Positions 18,662 to 28,053 of a stretch of 64,000 nucleotides of DNA are shown here, piece by piece. Each line of letters starts with the position of its first letter. Positions within the stretch are counted from its first letter, which is position 1. The position numbers were made by a program, and so were the translations under genes. Below the pieces are notes generated by a model. It had not been told where the DNA came from. It saw nothing but the letters and a program-made list of their open reading frames with translations, and ran no database searches. The stretch is from Opitutaceae bacterium (GTDB lineage Bacteria; Verrucomicrobiota; Verrucomicrobiia; Opitutales; Opitutaceae): contig JADJTK010000051.1 of assembly GCA_016711225.1 (NCBI GenBank), positions 124,001-188,000 on the forward strand, in the 5' to 3' direction.

Positions 18662-19870
18662 CTACTCGAAACGCAGGGCGTCGATGGGGTCGAGCTGAGC
18701 GGCCTTCCAGGCCGGGAAGAAGCCGAAGACGATGCCCACCAGCGCGCTCACGCCGAAGGAAATGGCAATCCAGAGCGTGGAGATCTGCACGGGCCAGAGT
18801 AGGAAGGTTTTGACGGCGTGGGCCAAGCCTACGCCAAAGAGAATTCCCAGGACGCCGCCGAGCGCGCTGAGGATCACGGCCTCGGAGAGAAACTGGCGCA
18901 GCACGTCGGCCCCATGGGCGCCGACGGCCAGGCGGATGCCGATCTCGCGGGTGCGCTCAGTGACGGAGACCAGCATGATGTTCATCACGCCGATACCGCC
19001 GACGAAGAGGGAGACGCAGGCGATGGCGAGCAGCAGCCGGCGCATCGTCTGGGAGGATTCGTTGGCGGTCTGGGCCAGCTCGACCTGGCTGCGCACGGTG
19101 AAGTCGGGTTCGCGGCCGCGGCGGCGCTCGGTGAGCAGGGCGGTGATGTCGGCTTGGACGGCGGCGCTGGACTCGGCGGAGGCGGCCTGTACGACGATGC
19201 CGCTGAGATTGGTGCGACGGGAGACCCGCTTCATGTGGCTGGTGTAAGGGATGAGCACGACGTCGTCCTGATCCTGGCCGAAGAGGTTGAAGCCCTTGGC
19301 CCCGAGCACGCCCACGATCTTGAAGGGGATGTTGCGGATGCGCAGGGTGGCGCCGAGCGGGTCGGTGTTGGGGAAGAGTTGGTCGGCCACGGTTTTGCCG
19401 ATGACGGCGACCTTACCCATGGTCTTCACGTCCGACTCGGCGAACATGGCCCCGGCTGCGAGGGGCCAGCTGCGGATGTAAAGATAGTCCGGCGATTCGC
19501 CGAGCACCTGGGTGTTCCAGTTCAGGCCGTTGGCGAGGACCTGCTGGCCGTCGCGGACCTCAGAACTGACCGCCTCGACGTTGGCGACCTCGCGGGCGAC
19601 GGCCTCGGCGTCTTCGACGGTGAGGGAGGAGGCGCCGCCCCAGCCCGAGCGCATGCCGCCGGCGGTGAAGTTGCCGGGGAAGACCTGGACGATGTTTTGG
19701 CCGAGGTTGGCGACCTGAGCCTCGATCTGGGCCTTGGCGCCGTTGCCGATGGCGACCATGGCGATCACGGCGCCCACGCCGATGATGATGCCCAGCGCGG
19801 TGAGCAGGGAGCGGAGCTTGTTGCGCCGTAGTGCGCTGAGCGCGACCTTGGTGGTGTTGGTGAGGCGCAT
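18662..19870 (-). CDS. MacB-type ABC transporter permease
   Basis: The 402-residue integral membrane subunit has a first hydrophobic helix near the N-terminus (SLLTALGIIIGVGAVIAMVAIG), a large extracytoplasmic domain, and a C-terminal FtsX-like domain with three helices containing LFVGGIGVMNIMLVSVTERTREI, cut here by the family motif GIRLAVGA. This is the MacB/LolC-like topology used in mechanotransmission rather than classical transport. It starts two bases after the ATPase stop, so the subunits are co-translated. With the upstream adaptor protein it should form a tripartite efflux or export pump; no TolC-like channel is in the operon. The substrate is unknown. Confidence 0.9.
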   Translation of the reverse strand: MRLTNTTKVALSALRRNKLRSLLTALGIIIGVGAVIAMVAIGNGAKAQIEAQVANLGQNIVQVFPGNFTAGGMRSGWGGASSLTVEDAEAVAREVANVEAVSSEVRDGQQVLANGLNWNTQVLGESPDYLYIRSWPLAAGAMFAESDVKTMGKVAVIGKTVADQLFPNTDPLGATLRIRNIPFKIVGVLGAKGFNLFGQDQDDVVLIPYTSHMKRVSRRTNLSGIVVQAASAESSAAVQADITALLTERRRGREPDFTVRSQVELAQTANESSQTMRRLLLAIACVSLFVGGIGVMNIMLVSVTERTREIGIRLAVGAHGADVLRQFLSEAVILSALGGVLGILFGVGLAHAVKTFLLWPVQISTLWIAISFGVSALVGIVFGFFPAWKAAQLDPIDALRFE

Positions 19871-19872
19871 GG

Positions 19873-20637
<765 letters not shown>

Positions 20638-20652
20638 GGGTGGGAGAAGGGC

Positions 20653-20676
20653 GAACGAAGAAGGCAGAGTGCAGAA
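20653..20676. repeat. Copy of the GAAGGCAGA repeat
   Basis: GAACGAAGAAGGCAGAGTGC begins at 20653 and matches the tandem repeat at 9656-9700 in all but one or two positions. It lies in the 85-base gap between the adaptor and ATPase genes of the efflux operon. Confidence 0.45.
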
Positions 20677-20722
20677 GCCAGCGGAGTGTGCAGGGGCGAG
20701 CTGGAGCCGCTCTCCGGGTGAA

Positions 20723-22156
20723 TTAACGGCGGCCGGGGCCACGGGGCTGGCTGAAGGGATTGGTGCCGGCGGCAGCGGTGGCGGTGCCCGGTAGGGCGGT
20801 GCCGGTGACGAGGACATCGCCTTCCTTGAGGCCTTCGAGCACTTCGGTGTAGATGCCGTCGGTGATGCCGAGCTTGACCGGCACCTGCTTGATGCGGGCG
20901 GTCTTCGGGTCGTCGCCGACGAGGACAAAGACGTTGCGGGTGATGGTGCCGCCGGGGGCGCCCCGGTCCGCTCGGTCGCCGCGGTTGCCTCCGCCCATGC
21001 GGCTGAAATCCAGTTCGATGCCGCGGGCCTTGGCGAGTTGCTGGGCCTTCTGGAGGACCTCGGGCGAGGGCGGGCCGCCGCCGCGGGTGAAACCGGCCTC
21101 AGCCAGGATCTCGCGGCGGGCGGTACGCTGTTCCTCCTCGGTGAGGGCCTTGGCGGCAGGGGCGGTGGGTTGGCCGGCGGCGGTGGCTGGGGGCGGTTCC
21201 TCGAGCTTGCGGGCGGCGAGCACGTTGTCGGGCAGGCTCACGCGTAGGGCGCCGTTGGGGATGCGTAGGGCGTTGTCACGCTGCGCCACGACGATGGAGA
21301 CGCTGGCCGTCATGCCGGGCTTGAGCTTCAGGTCGGCGTTGTTGACGTCGATCATCGTGGAGTAGGTGACGACGTTGCTGACGGTCTTGGGGGAGTTGCG
21401 GATCTGGGATACGGTGCCGCGGAAGGTACGGCCCTGGTAGGCGTCGACGGTGAAGGTGACGGGCTGCTTGACCTCGACGCTGCCGATGTCGGCCTCGGCC
21501 ACGGAGGCATCGATCTCCATTTTGGCGAGATCGTCGATGATGGTGAAGAGGGTGGGGGCGTTGAGGCTGGCGGCGACGGTCCTGCCTTTCTCGGCCTGCC
21601 GGTCGAGGACGATGCCATCGAGGGGCGCATAGATGGTGCAGCGTCCGAGATCCACCTCGGCGCTGCTGACGGTGGCGGTCTGGATCTTCAACTGGGCCTC
21701 GGCCTGGGTGAGCAGGGCCTCGGCCTGATCGAGGTCCTGCTGGGAGACGAGGTTTTTGGTGCGCAGTTCGCGGGTACGCTCGGTGTTGAGGCGCACCAGG
21801 GTGCAGTTGGCCTTCACGTTGGCGAGTTGGGCCTGGGCCTGGAGCAGGCGCGACTGGTAGGTGGCGGGGTCGAGGCGGGCGAGCACCTGCCCGGTCTTCA
21901 CCGGGGTGTTGAAGTCGACGGCCACCTCGGTGATGAGCCCGGAGACCTGGCTGCTGACGTCCACGCTGGTGGTGGCCTGGAGCCCTCCCGTGGCAGTGAC
22001 GGTCTGCACGATTTCACCACGACCCAGGGGGACGGTGGTGAGTTCAGCGGGCTTGTCGTCACGCTGCGTCCAATAGTAGACGCCGCCACCGATGGCGCCG
22101 AGGACGCCAAGGAGAATGAGAATGCCTACGACGGGAGAACTGCCGGATTTGGCCAT
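20723..22156 (-). CDS. MacA-type periplasmic adaptor (membrane fusion protein, HlyD family)
   Basis: The 477-residue protein has one N-terminal membrane helix (VVGILILLGVLGAIGGGVYYW), then the lipoyl-type half-motif VDVSSQVSGLITEV, a helical hairpin rich in Ala and Gln (residues about 100-165), the second lipoyl half (APLDGIVLDRQAEKG) and beta-barrel domains. Between about residues 320 and 400 it carries an unusual low-complexity stretch rich in Pro, Ala, Gly and Arg, including GGGNRGDRADRGAPGG, that splits the membrane-proximal domain. It is the first gene of the adaptor-ATPase-permease operon and would link the pump to an outer-membrane channel. Confidence 0.9.
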   Translation of the reverse strand: MAKSGSSPVVGILILLGVLGAIGGGVYYWTQRDDKPAELTTVPLGRGEIVQTVTATGGLQATTSVDVSSQVSGLITEVAVDFNTPVKTGQVLARLDPATYQSRLLQAQAQLANVKANCTLVRLNTERTRELRTKNLVSQQDLDQAEALLTQAEAQLKIQTATVSSAEVDLGRCTIYAPLDGIVLDRQAEKGRTVAASLNAPTLFTIIDDLAKMEIDASVAEADIGSVEVKQPVTFTVDAYQGRTFRGTVSQIRNSPKTVSNVVTYSTMIDVNNADLKLKPGMTASVSIVVAQRDNALRIPNGALRVSLPDNVLAARKLEEPPPATAAGQPTAPAAKALTEEEQRTARREILAEAGFTRGGGPPSPEVLQKAQQLAKARGIELDFSRMGGGNRGDRADRGAPGGTITRNVFVLVGDDPKTARIKQVPVKLGITDGIYTEVLEGLKEGDVLVTGTALPGTATAAAGTNPFSQPRGPGRR

Positions 22157-22296
22157 GGGAGAAGGACGGGAAAGGGATCACCCTGCTGCAACGGAGGGAC
22201 GGCAGGCGGAAGCGGTGACGACGAAGTCGCCGGAGAGTTACACGCCGCAGCGGAAAAGGGCGGAAAGATTGCTCCGGCCCGGGTTCGTCGGCGGGT

Positions 22297-22779
22297 TCAC
22301 CCTTGCCCGTAGACGGCACGCAGGGCCTCGGCGACGTTGGGCGGGACGAACTTGCTGACGTCGCCGCCGTGGCGGGCGACCTGTTTGACCAGCGAGCTGC
22401 TCGTGTAGGAGAAGTTCTCGTTGGGCATGACGAACACCGCCTCGACGGAGGCCTTCAGATGGCGGTTCATCAGGGCCATGTTGAATTCGAATTCGAAATC
22501 CGAAAATGCGCGCAGTCCGCGGATGACGGCGACGGCGTGCTCCTCTTCGGCGAAGTCGACCAGCAGGCCGTCGAAGATCTTCACGCTGACATTGGGCAGG
22601 GCGACGAGGCTGGGCAGGATGAGCTCGACGCGGCGCTCGGCGGTGAAGAGCGGGCCCTTGCCCGGGTTGCGGGCGATGCCGATGATCACGCGATCGAAAA
22701 GGCGGATGGCGCGCTGGAGCACGTCGAGGTGCCCGTAGGTGATCGGATCGAAGGTGCCGGGGAAGACGCAGGTGCGCAT
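22297..22779 (-). CDS. coaD: Phosphopantetheine adenylyltransferase
   Basis: CoaD transfers AMP from ATP to 4'-phosphopantetheine, the penultimate step of coenzyme A synthesis. The 160-residue protein has the nucleotidyltransferase start FPGTFDPITYGH, the conserved block VIRGLRAFSDFEFEFNMALM, and SYTSSSLVKQVARHGGDVS near the C-terminus. Length is normal. The ATG at 22779 places the catalytic TxGH motif near residue 17. It is divergent from pgsA, with about 130 bases between the start codons that must hold both promoters. Confidence 0.95.
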   Translation of the reverse strand: MRTCVFPGTFDPITYGHLDVLQRAIRLFDRVIIGIARNPGKGPLFTAERRVELILPSLVALPNVSVKIFDGLLVDFAEEEHAVAVIRGLRAFSDFEFEFNMALMNRHLKASVEAVFVMPNENFSYTSSSLVKQVARHGGDVSKFVPPNVAEALRAVYGQG

Positions 22780-22909
22780 GGCGGATGGGCGGGAAGGTGA
22801 GGAGGACGGGGCGGACGGCCCGGCGCGTGAGCGAAGGGCGATCTCCAGAGTTGCGCCGGAGGTTATGGGGGTTTGCACTGCGCGCGCAACATCGACGAAA
22901 CGCCACGGA

Positions 22910-23519
22910 ATGAACCTGCCGAATCTCATCACGCTCTCCCGCATTCCACTGACCTTCACGGTCGTGTTGCTCGTCTATGGCGAGTGGATCGGCGCGGCCA
23001 CCCTGGCCTTTGTGCTCTTCATCGTCTGCGGCATCACCGACTGGCTCGACGGGCATCTGGCGCGCAAACACGGCGTGGTGTCCAGTTTCCGGCATCTTCA
23101 TGGATGCGCTCACCGACAAGATCGCAGTGCTGGGCGTGCTGGTGGCCCTAACCGACGCACGGCTGATCTTGCCCGACTCGCGCATCATCCCGGTGATGAT
23201 GTTCCTGCTCATCCTCACCCGTGACTTTATGATTACAGGTATGCGGCTGATGGCGGCGACGCAGGGGGTGGTGGTGGCTGCTGAGAAGGGCGGCAAGTTC
23301 AAGACCATCCTGCAGATCGTGGCGATCAGCGCGCTGCTGTTGGTTCCGGCGGTGGAGCGCGACCTCAATCATTTCCTTCAGGCCGACCTCAGCCCGGTGC
23401 TGCCGTGGCTGCGTTGGTTCGCCTTTGGTACCTATGCGGTGGCGACTTTTCTGACGGTGGACTCGGGCGTGCGATATGTTCTGAAATACCGTCACCTCTT
23501 CACGGAGAAACGCGGGTGA
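22910..23519 (+). CDS. pgsA: CDP-diacylglycerol-glycerol-3-phosphate 3-phosphatidyltransferase; frameshift near 23089
   Basis: PgsA makes phosphatidylglycerophosphate from CDP-diacylglycerol. The protein starts MNLPNLITLSRIPLTF, typical of the family, and carries several membrane helices. The frame breaks at TTTCC around 23086-23090. Deleting one C there yields DWLDGHLARKHGVVSSFGIF followed by MDALTD, which reproduces the CDP-alcohol transferase signature DxxDGxxARx8GxxxDxxxD with exact spacing. The remainder runs to TGA at 23519. The exact restoration of the signature argues for a one-base sequencing error. Its stop overlaps the GTG start of pgpA. Confidence 0.9.
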
Positions 23520-24032
23520 ACTGGTCGCAACCGCAGTGGACCCGGCGCCTGCCGTCGGGGTTGGTGGTGGGCTTGGCCACGCTTGGCCCGGTGGGCCGGA
23601 TGCCGTTCGGGCCGGGCACCTGGGGCACGTTGGTCGGGCTGGTCTTTTTTGTGGCCGTGCTTAAGTGGCTGCCGACCGCGGCGCTGCTGGGGATCGCGCT
23701 GCTGCTGTGTTGGGCCGCGGTGGGGATTTGCGGCGAGGCGGAGGTGCGTCTCCGCCAGACGGATCCGGGCTGTGTGATCCTCGACGAGTTTTCGGTGGTG
23801 CCGCTGTGTTTTCTCGGCTGGCCGCAGCTGGCCGCCGTCGTTCCGCACCAGTGGATGGTGTTTGCACTTGGCTTCGCGCTCTTCCGGCTGCTCGACATCA
23901 CCAAACCCCTTCGGCATCGGTGCGCTGCAGGATTTGTCCGGCGGCTGGGGTGTGATGGCCGACGATGTGGCCGCCGCGTTGCTCACCTGTGCGTTGCTCC
24001 ACGCCGGCATCGGGTTCTACGCGGTGATGTGA
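23516..24032 (+). CDS. pgpA: Phosphatidylglycerophosphatase A; frameshift near 23908
   Basis: PgpA removes phosphate from phosphatidylglycerophosphate to give phosphatidylglycerol, the step after PgsA. The GTG at 23516 overlaps the pgsA stop. Features include GPVGRMPFGPGTWGTLVGL near the N-terminus, ILDEFSVVPL in the middle and FALFRLLDITKP. The frame is lost in the CCCC run at 23906-23909. Removing one C continues as FGIGALQDLSGGWGVMADDV, which contains the family's conserved end, and terminates at TGA 24030-24032. The two lipid genes form an operon. Confidence 0.85.
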
Positions 24033-24105
24033 AGAAGGCCGGCGCGCGCCAATGCGCCGGTTGCCGAGCGGCTTCGTTGCTCACCTGCCGGCTACGCCCC
24101 GGAAG

Positions 24106-24124
24106 CCCGTCCTGAAGGAACGGG
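24106..24124. repeat. CCCGYCCTGAAGG-type hairpin, copy 2
   Basis: CCCGTCCTGAAGGAACGGG forms a stem with one mismatch and is followed by CCACGGC, as at 10510-10528. It lies in the convergent gap between pgpA and the esterase gene. Confidence 0.5.
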
Positions 24125-24182
24125 CCACGGCATCGAGGTTGCCCACCGAGCGAACCGGTCGAGTGTGGGCGCGGGACGCGGC

Positions 24183-25535
24183 TTACTTCAGCCCGAGGGT
24201 GCGGCAGACCCAGGCGTTGATGGCCTCCCACTGCTCGGGAGTGTAGCTGTGCGCCAACTCCAGGGTGAGGGCGAGCTGCTTCGGCGCGGTGATCACGTTG
24301 TAGGCCGCCCAGGTGGAGGTGGGCGGGCAGACGTCGTCGTTGTAGCCCCAGTTGTAGAAGCCGGGGACCTTGAGGCGGCGCGCAAAGTTGACGGTATCGT
24401 AGTAGGCGGTGGTGGCGATCTTCGCCGGCGTGGCCTGCGCCGAGGGCTTGCCGTCCCAGGACTTGAACGGATGCGGCCAGCCGCCGGCGCGGCCGTGCAG
24501 TTCGCCGGTCAGATCGCAGCCGGCCGGATGGGTGGCGGCGAGGGCGGTGACGCGCGGATCGAGCGCGGCGGTGACAATCGAGAGTTGTCCGCCCTGACTG
24601 GCGCCCATCACCAGCAGGTCCTTGCCGTTCCAGGCGTCGCGGGAGGTAAGAAGATCGTTGGCGCGCACGCAGCCCTGATAGATGCGCCGATAGTAGTAGA
24701 TTTTCGGATCGTCGAGGTTGTAGAACCAGTAGCCGTTGAGCGCGCCGGCGTAGAGCTGGTCGTAGACCTCCTGGGCGAGGTTGACGGGCAGGCCGTGGAC
24801 GCCGATCTCGAGCACGATCGCGCCGCGTTCGGCCAGTTGGGTATCTCCGGAATACGGACGCACGCCGGCACCGGGCACTTTCAACACTGCCGGGTAGCGG
24901 CCGGGGGCCTTGGGCTCGCAAAGGATGCCGTAGATACGGGCCTGCCGCGTCTGCCAAGCCGGTGACGGGAGGCGGAAGCCGACGTGGTAGACATTCACCT
25001 TGGCGGTGCATCGCTCGGGCAGGAGGGTGAGGGTCGCGTCGAGGGGAGTGGTGGCGAGCTCGTCCTTGGCGGCCTGCCAGAAGGCGTCGAAATCGGCGGG
25101 CTCGGTCTGGGTGGGCGCGATTTTCTCCGGCGCGAAGGCGGCCGTCGCCACGCCTTTGTAGGTGCGGCCGGCGAATTCGGTGGTGACGGTGCAACGCAGA
25201 AAACCGGGAACCGGCATCGTGCCGGCTTCGAGCACCAGCCCGGCGAGAGGCACGGCGGCGGTCTTTTCCACCGCGGGCATCATCTCGGGACCGAAGGAGT
25301 AGGTGACGGTGACATTGTCCAGCGGGGTGTTGTCGGCGGTGACGGCGATCGTGAAACGGACGGGCTCGCCCGGTTGGTAGGTCCAGTCGCGGTGGTCGGG
25401 CTCCACGCGCACTTGGACGGTGGCGACGCGCAACTGCGCCTGGGGCGGCACGGGGGCGAGCGAGTTGGCGGCGACCAGGGGGCGGGCCAGCGCCAGCAAC
25501 ACCAGTGCCGAGACAGCGAGGATACGGGAAAGCAT
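24183..25535 (-). CDS. Exported acetylxylan esterase-like hydrolase (CE7/AXE1 family)
   Basis: A 450-residue secreted alpha/beta hydrolase. A signal peptide (MLSRILAVSALVLLALARP) leads to a beta-sandwich region, then a CE7-like catalytic domain. The nucleophile Ser lies in GASQGGQLS, the probable Asp in GYNDDVCPP and the His in LAHSYTPEQW. The oxyanion region is represented by the segment around RYPAVLKVPGAGVRPYSG. CE7 enzymes remove acetyl groups from short xylan pieces and cephalosporin C. An ATG six codons further upstream (25553) is also possible, but the later start gives a cleaner signal peptide. It is divergent from the beta-helix gene, pointing to joint polysaccharide use. Confidence 0.8.
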   Translation of the reverse strand: MLSRILAVSALVLLALARPLVAANSLAPVPPQAQLRVATVQVRVEPDHRDWTYQPGEPVRFTIAVTADNTPLDNVTVTYSFGPEMMPAVEKTAAVPLAGLVLEAGTMPVPGFLRCTVTTEFAGRTYKGVATAAFAPEKIAPTQTEPADFDAFWQAAKDELATTPLDATLTLLPERCTAKVNVYHVGFRLPSPAWQTRQARIYGILCEPKAPGRYPAVLKVPGAGVRPYSGDTQLAERGAIVLEIGVHGLPVNLAQEVYDQLYAGALNGYWFYNLDDPKIYYYRRIYQGCVRANDLLTSRDAWNGKDLLVMGASQGGQLSIVTAALDPRVTALAATHPAGCDLTGELHGRAGGWPHPFKSWDGKPSAQATPAKIATTAYYDTVNFARRLKVPGFYNWGYNDDVCPPTSTWAAYNVITAPKQLALTLELAHSYTPEQWEAINAWVCRTLGLK

Positions 25536-25695
25536 GCCGGGCAGAAAACCCACGTCGCCGGCGCCCGCAACGCCGATCTTGCCGCGATGATCGGCGCCGC
25601 CGCCCGTCGTTCCACCGAAGCCCGCGCGTACGCACGTTAGTACACCCCGTCACTTGCGTGCGGCATCGCTGCGTGCAACGTCAACCATTCCCCTG

Positions 25696-25712
25696 GCTAC
25701 CGTTGTGGTAGC
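25696..25712. promoter_or_regulatory. Small inverted repeat between divergent polysaccharide genes
   Basis: GCTACC and GGTAGC flank a five-base spacer, followed by GTAGGG. It lies about 80 bases before the beta-helix gene start and 160 bases before the esterase start, so it could be an operator or another member of the GTAG hairpin family. Confidence 0.3.
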
Positions 25713-25794
25713 GTAGGGCCGCCCCTGATCCCCTGTTGCCGTCACAACTCCCACGAAATTCCCCCGACCTGATCGAGTCGGTTTTCTCTCCCCT

Positions 25795-27660
25795 ATGAAA
25801 ATGATCCTGTTGTCCCTCCCTGTCGCACGCACCTTGCGTGCGCTTGTGCTCCTTGGTCTCGGCGCGTTGTCCGCCTCGGCCGCACCTTCGGGCGGCCCCT
25901 ACGGGCCGATCCGCCAGCGCTACGAGATTCCCGCCGGTGCGACGCATATCCTATATGTGGCGCCCGACGGCAAGGCCGAGGCCACTGGCGCCACCCTCGC
26001 CGAGCCCACCGCCCTCGCCACCGCCATCGCGCGCGCCGTGACCGGCGACGTGATCGTACTGCGCGGCGGTACCTACCGCACCGGCAACCTTCTCCTCAAT
26101 CAAGGCATCACCCTGCAGCCCTATGCCGACGAGCAGCCGGTGATCAAGGGCACGAAGCTCGCCACCGGCTGGACCAAGCAACGCAACGGGCTCTGGCGCA
26201 CTGCCTGGACCTCGCTCTTCCCGGCCCGGCCCGCGGATTGGTGGCATCGTGAGAGCGTCGGTCAGACCACCCCGATGCATCGCTTCAACAACGACATGGT
26301 CTTTCTCGACGGCAAACCGCTCCAGTCCGCCGGCTGGGAGGGGGAACTCAAGGAGGGCGATTTCTACATCGATTACGAGGCCGGGCAGGTCTACCTCAAG
26401 GCCGATCCGACCGCGCGTAGCGTCGAGATCACCGCGCACGATGGCGCCATCACCCGGGTGACCGGTGACGTCCACGGCAAGAAGTCCGACCAGAAGGGCT
26501 ATACCCTGCGTGGCCTCACCTTCACCCAGTACGCCTACCGCGCCCTCGAGGTCGAAGGCCGCGAGCCCGAGAAGCTCAGTGATCCCGCCACCTTCGGCAA
26601 GGAGGTCGTCGGCACCACGATCGAGAATTGCACGATCACCCAGTGCTCGCGCGTGGGCGGGTACTTCCGCGGCGACCGTTTCACGCTGCGCAATTGCCTG
26701 ATCAGCGATACCAGCACGGAAGGTATCTATGTGATCAACTCGGCCGACTGCCTGTTGGAGAAGAACATCTTCGCGCGCAACAACGTCGAGAAGATCGTCG
26801 GGTATTACCCCTCGGCGGTGAAGATCTTCAATCAGTCCTACCGCGTGACCTGCCGTGACAACCTCGTCATGGATCAGCCCGAGTCCAATGGCATCTGGTA
26901 CGATGTGGGCAACGTCGACGGCGTGTTCGTCGACAACTGGATCGAGAACTGCACCGACGGCTTCTTCTTCGAGATCTCCAAGAATGCGATCGTCGCCGGC
27001 AACGTCTTTGTGAACTGCGAAAAGGGGGTGCGCTCGCTCAACAGCTGTGGCGTGCAGGTCTACCACAACACCTTCGTGAATACTGGTGCGGCGTTCGAGC
27101 GCGACGGGCGCAGTGCGGTGGGCGACCACTTCGGCTGGCATCCGTCCACCGGACCCGACGTCGAGGAGCGGGTGAACCACGTGTTCATGGGCAACCTGAT
27201 GGTGGCCGACACGGCCCTGCCGCTGCCCGCCTGGAGCTATCGCTTGGCCGATGCCTCTCCGTACACGCCGCTGGTGGTGTTTGGCCAACCGCAGAAGCTG
27301 GCGGAGCGCCTCAAGATGCCGCACGTCTCCGCGTTTGACGGCAATGTCTATGTGCGCAGCGGCACCGCCCTGCCGGGCTCGCTGGTGTCGTGGAGCCCGT
27401 CGGTGGGCGAGAAGACGACCGTTGAGTACGCCACCTTGGCCGCCTTCCGCAAGGCGCAGCCGGCCTATGAAACCCACAGCCAGGAATTCGAGCTGCCCTC
27501 GAGTGCGGTGGTGCGCAGTGTCTTCCTGAAGAACTACGAGTTGGTGCCGAGCTTCACCGCCAAGGTACCGGCGGAGACCCTGCCGGCCAAAGTGCAGCAG
27601 TTGCTCGGCTGGTCTGCGGCCGACGCGACCACTCCCGGCGCGTATCCGACGAAGCGCTGA
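25795..27660 (+). CDS. Exported right-handed parallel beta-helix protein
   Basis: The 621-residue protein begins with a signal peptide (ALVLLGLGALSASAAPSGG). Near residue 50 it has the DUF1565-like start YVAPDGKAEATGATLAEP followed by VIVLRGGTYR. Repeating coils such as TIENCTITQCSRVGG, CLLEKNIFARNNVEK and DGFFFEISKNAIVAGNVFVN indicate a pectate-lyase-like parallel beta-helix. The fold serves polysaccharide lyases, hydrolases and binding proteins; no catalytic set is assigned with confidence. It is divergent from a CE7 esterase and followed by a strong terminator, so it forms its own unit. Confidence 0.8.
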   Translation: MKMILLSLPVARTLRALVLLGLGALSASAAPSGGPYGPIRQRYEIPAGATHILYVAPDGKAEATGATLAEPTALATAIARAVTGDVIVLRGGTYRTGNLLLNQGITLQPYADEQPVIKGTKLATGWTKQRNGLWRTAWTSLFPARPADWWHRESVGQTTPMHRFNNDMVFLDGKPLQSAGWEGELKEGDFYIDYEAGQVYLKADPTARSVEITAHDGAITRVTGDVHGKKSDQKGYTLRGLTFTQYAYRALEVEGREPEKLSDPATFGKEVVGTTIENCTITQCSRVGGYFRGDRFTLRNCLISDTSTEGIYVINSADCLLEKNIFARNNVEKIVGYYPSAVKIFNQSYRVTCRDNLVMDQPESNGIWYDVGNVDGVFVDNWIENCTDGFFFEISKNAIVAGNVFVNCEKGVRSLNSCGVQVYHNTFVNTGAAFERDGRSAVGDHFGWHPSTGPDVEERVNHVFMGNLMVADTALPLPAWSYRLADASPYTPLVVFGQPQKLAERLKMPHVSAFDGNVYVRSGTALPGSLVSWSPSVGEKTTVEYATLAAFRKAQPAYETHSQEFELPSSAVVRSVFLKNYELVPSFTAKVPAETLPAKVQQLLGWSAADATTPGAYPTKR

Positions 27661-27699
27661 GCGAGCGCTGCGCGGACCGTAAGTTCGCCATACCATTCT

Positions 27700-27729
27700 C
27701 AGGGCGTGATTCCGATCACGCCCTGTTTT
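27700..27729 (+). terminator. Rho-independent terminator after the beta-helix gene
   Basis: CAGGGCGTGAT and ATCACGCCCTG pair perfectly over eleven bases with loop TCCG and are followed by TTTT, 40 bases after the stop codon at 27660. Confidence 0.9.
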
Positions 27730-27811
27730 GTGTCCACAGGCGGCGGGGGGGACGGGCGCATGCCCTTGTCCTCTGATCGTGGGAGATACTCGGTGCGCGA
27801 CGTACTCTGAT

Positions 27812-27869
27812 TGTGGGAGCGCGCTGGCGCGCAACAGGGCCGGGAATCGCGTGCAAGCACGCTCCCACA
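27812..27869. repeat. REPIN-like inverted pair
   Basis: TGTGGGAGCG at 27812-27821 is inverted as CGCTCCCACA at 27860-27869. Each arm also holds its own small hairpin: GCGCGC-TG-GCGCGC and GCGTGC-AA-GCACGC. This matches the organisation of REPINs, pairs of inverted REP sequences. The same arm sequence recurs at 48071-48127 and 7485-7506. Confidence 0.8.
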
Positions 27870-27932
27870 GTAGGAGCCTCTTCGGACGGGAATGGGGCCC
27901 CGAGACGAGGCCACTTTACGGATGTGGTTGCA

Positions 27933-27955
27933 GGCCGGTCACAGATCGGCCCTAC
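27933..27955 (-). repeat. Hairpin repeat ending in CTAC (GTAG family)
   Basis: GGCCGGTC, spacer ACA, GATCGGCC, then CTAC. On the minus strand it reads GTAG plus hairpin. It lies in the 27661-28053 gap, which holds a terminator and several such repeats but no gene. Confidence 0.55.
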
Positions 27956-27983
27956 GGCGGCGGCGAAACGGCGCGACCGATGG

Positions 27984-28007
27984 GGCCACCTCACCGCGGT
28001 GGCCTAC
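27984..28007 (-). repeat. GGCCACC-type hairpin ending in CTAC
   Basis: GGCCACC and GGTGGCC pair over seven bases, and the stem runs into CCTAC. Related units occur at 28998-29021 and 31821-31841. Confidence 0.55.
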
Positions 28008-28053
28008 AAGTCGGAGAAGAGGGCCGCGTAACTGCCGTGGCCTACAGCGGTCC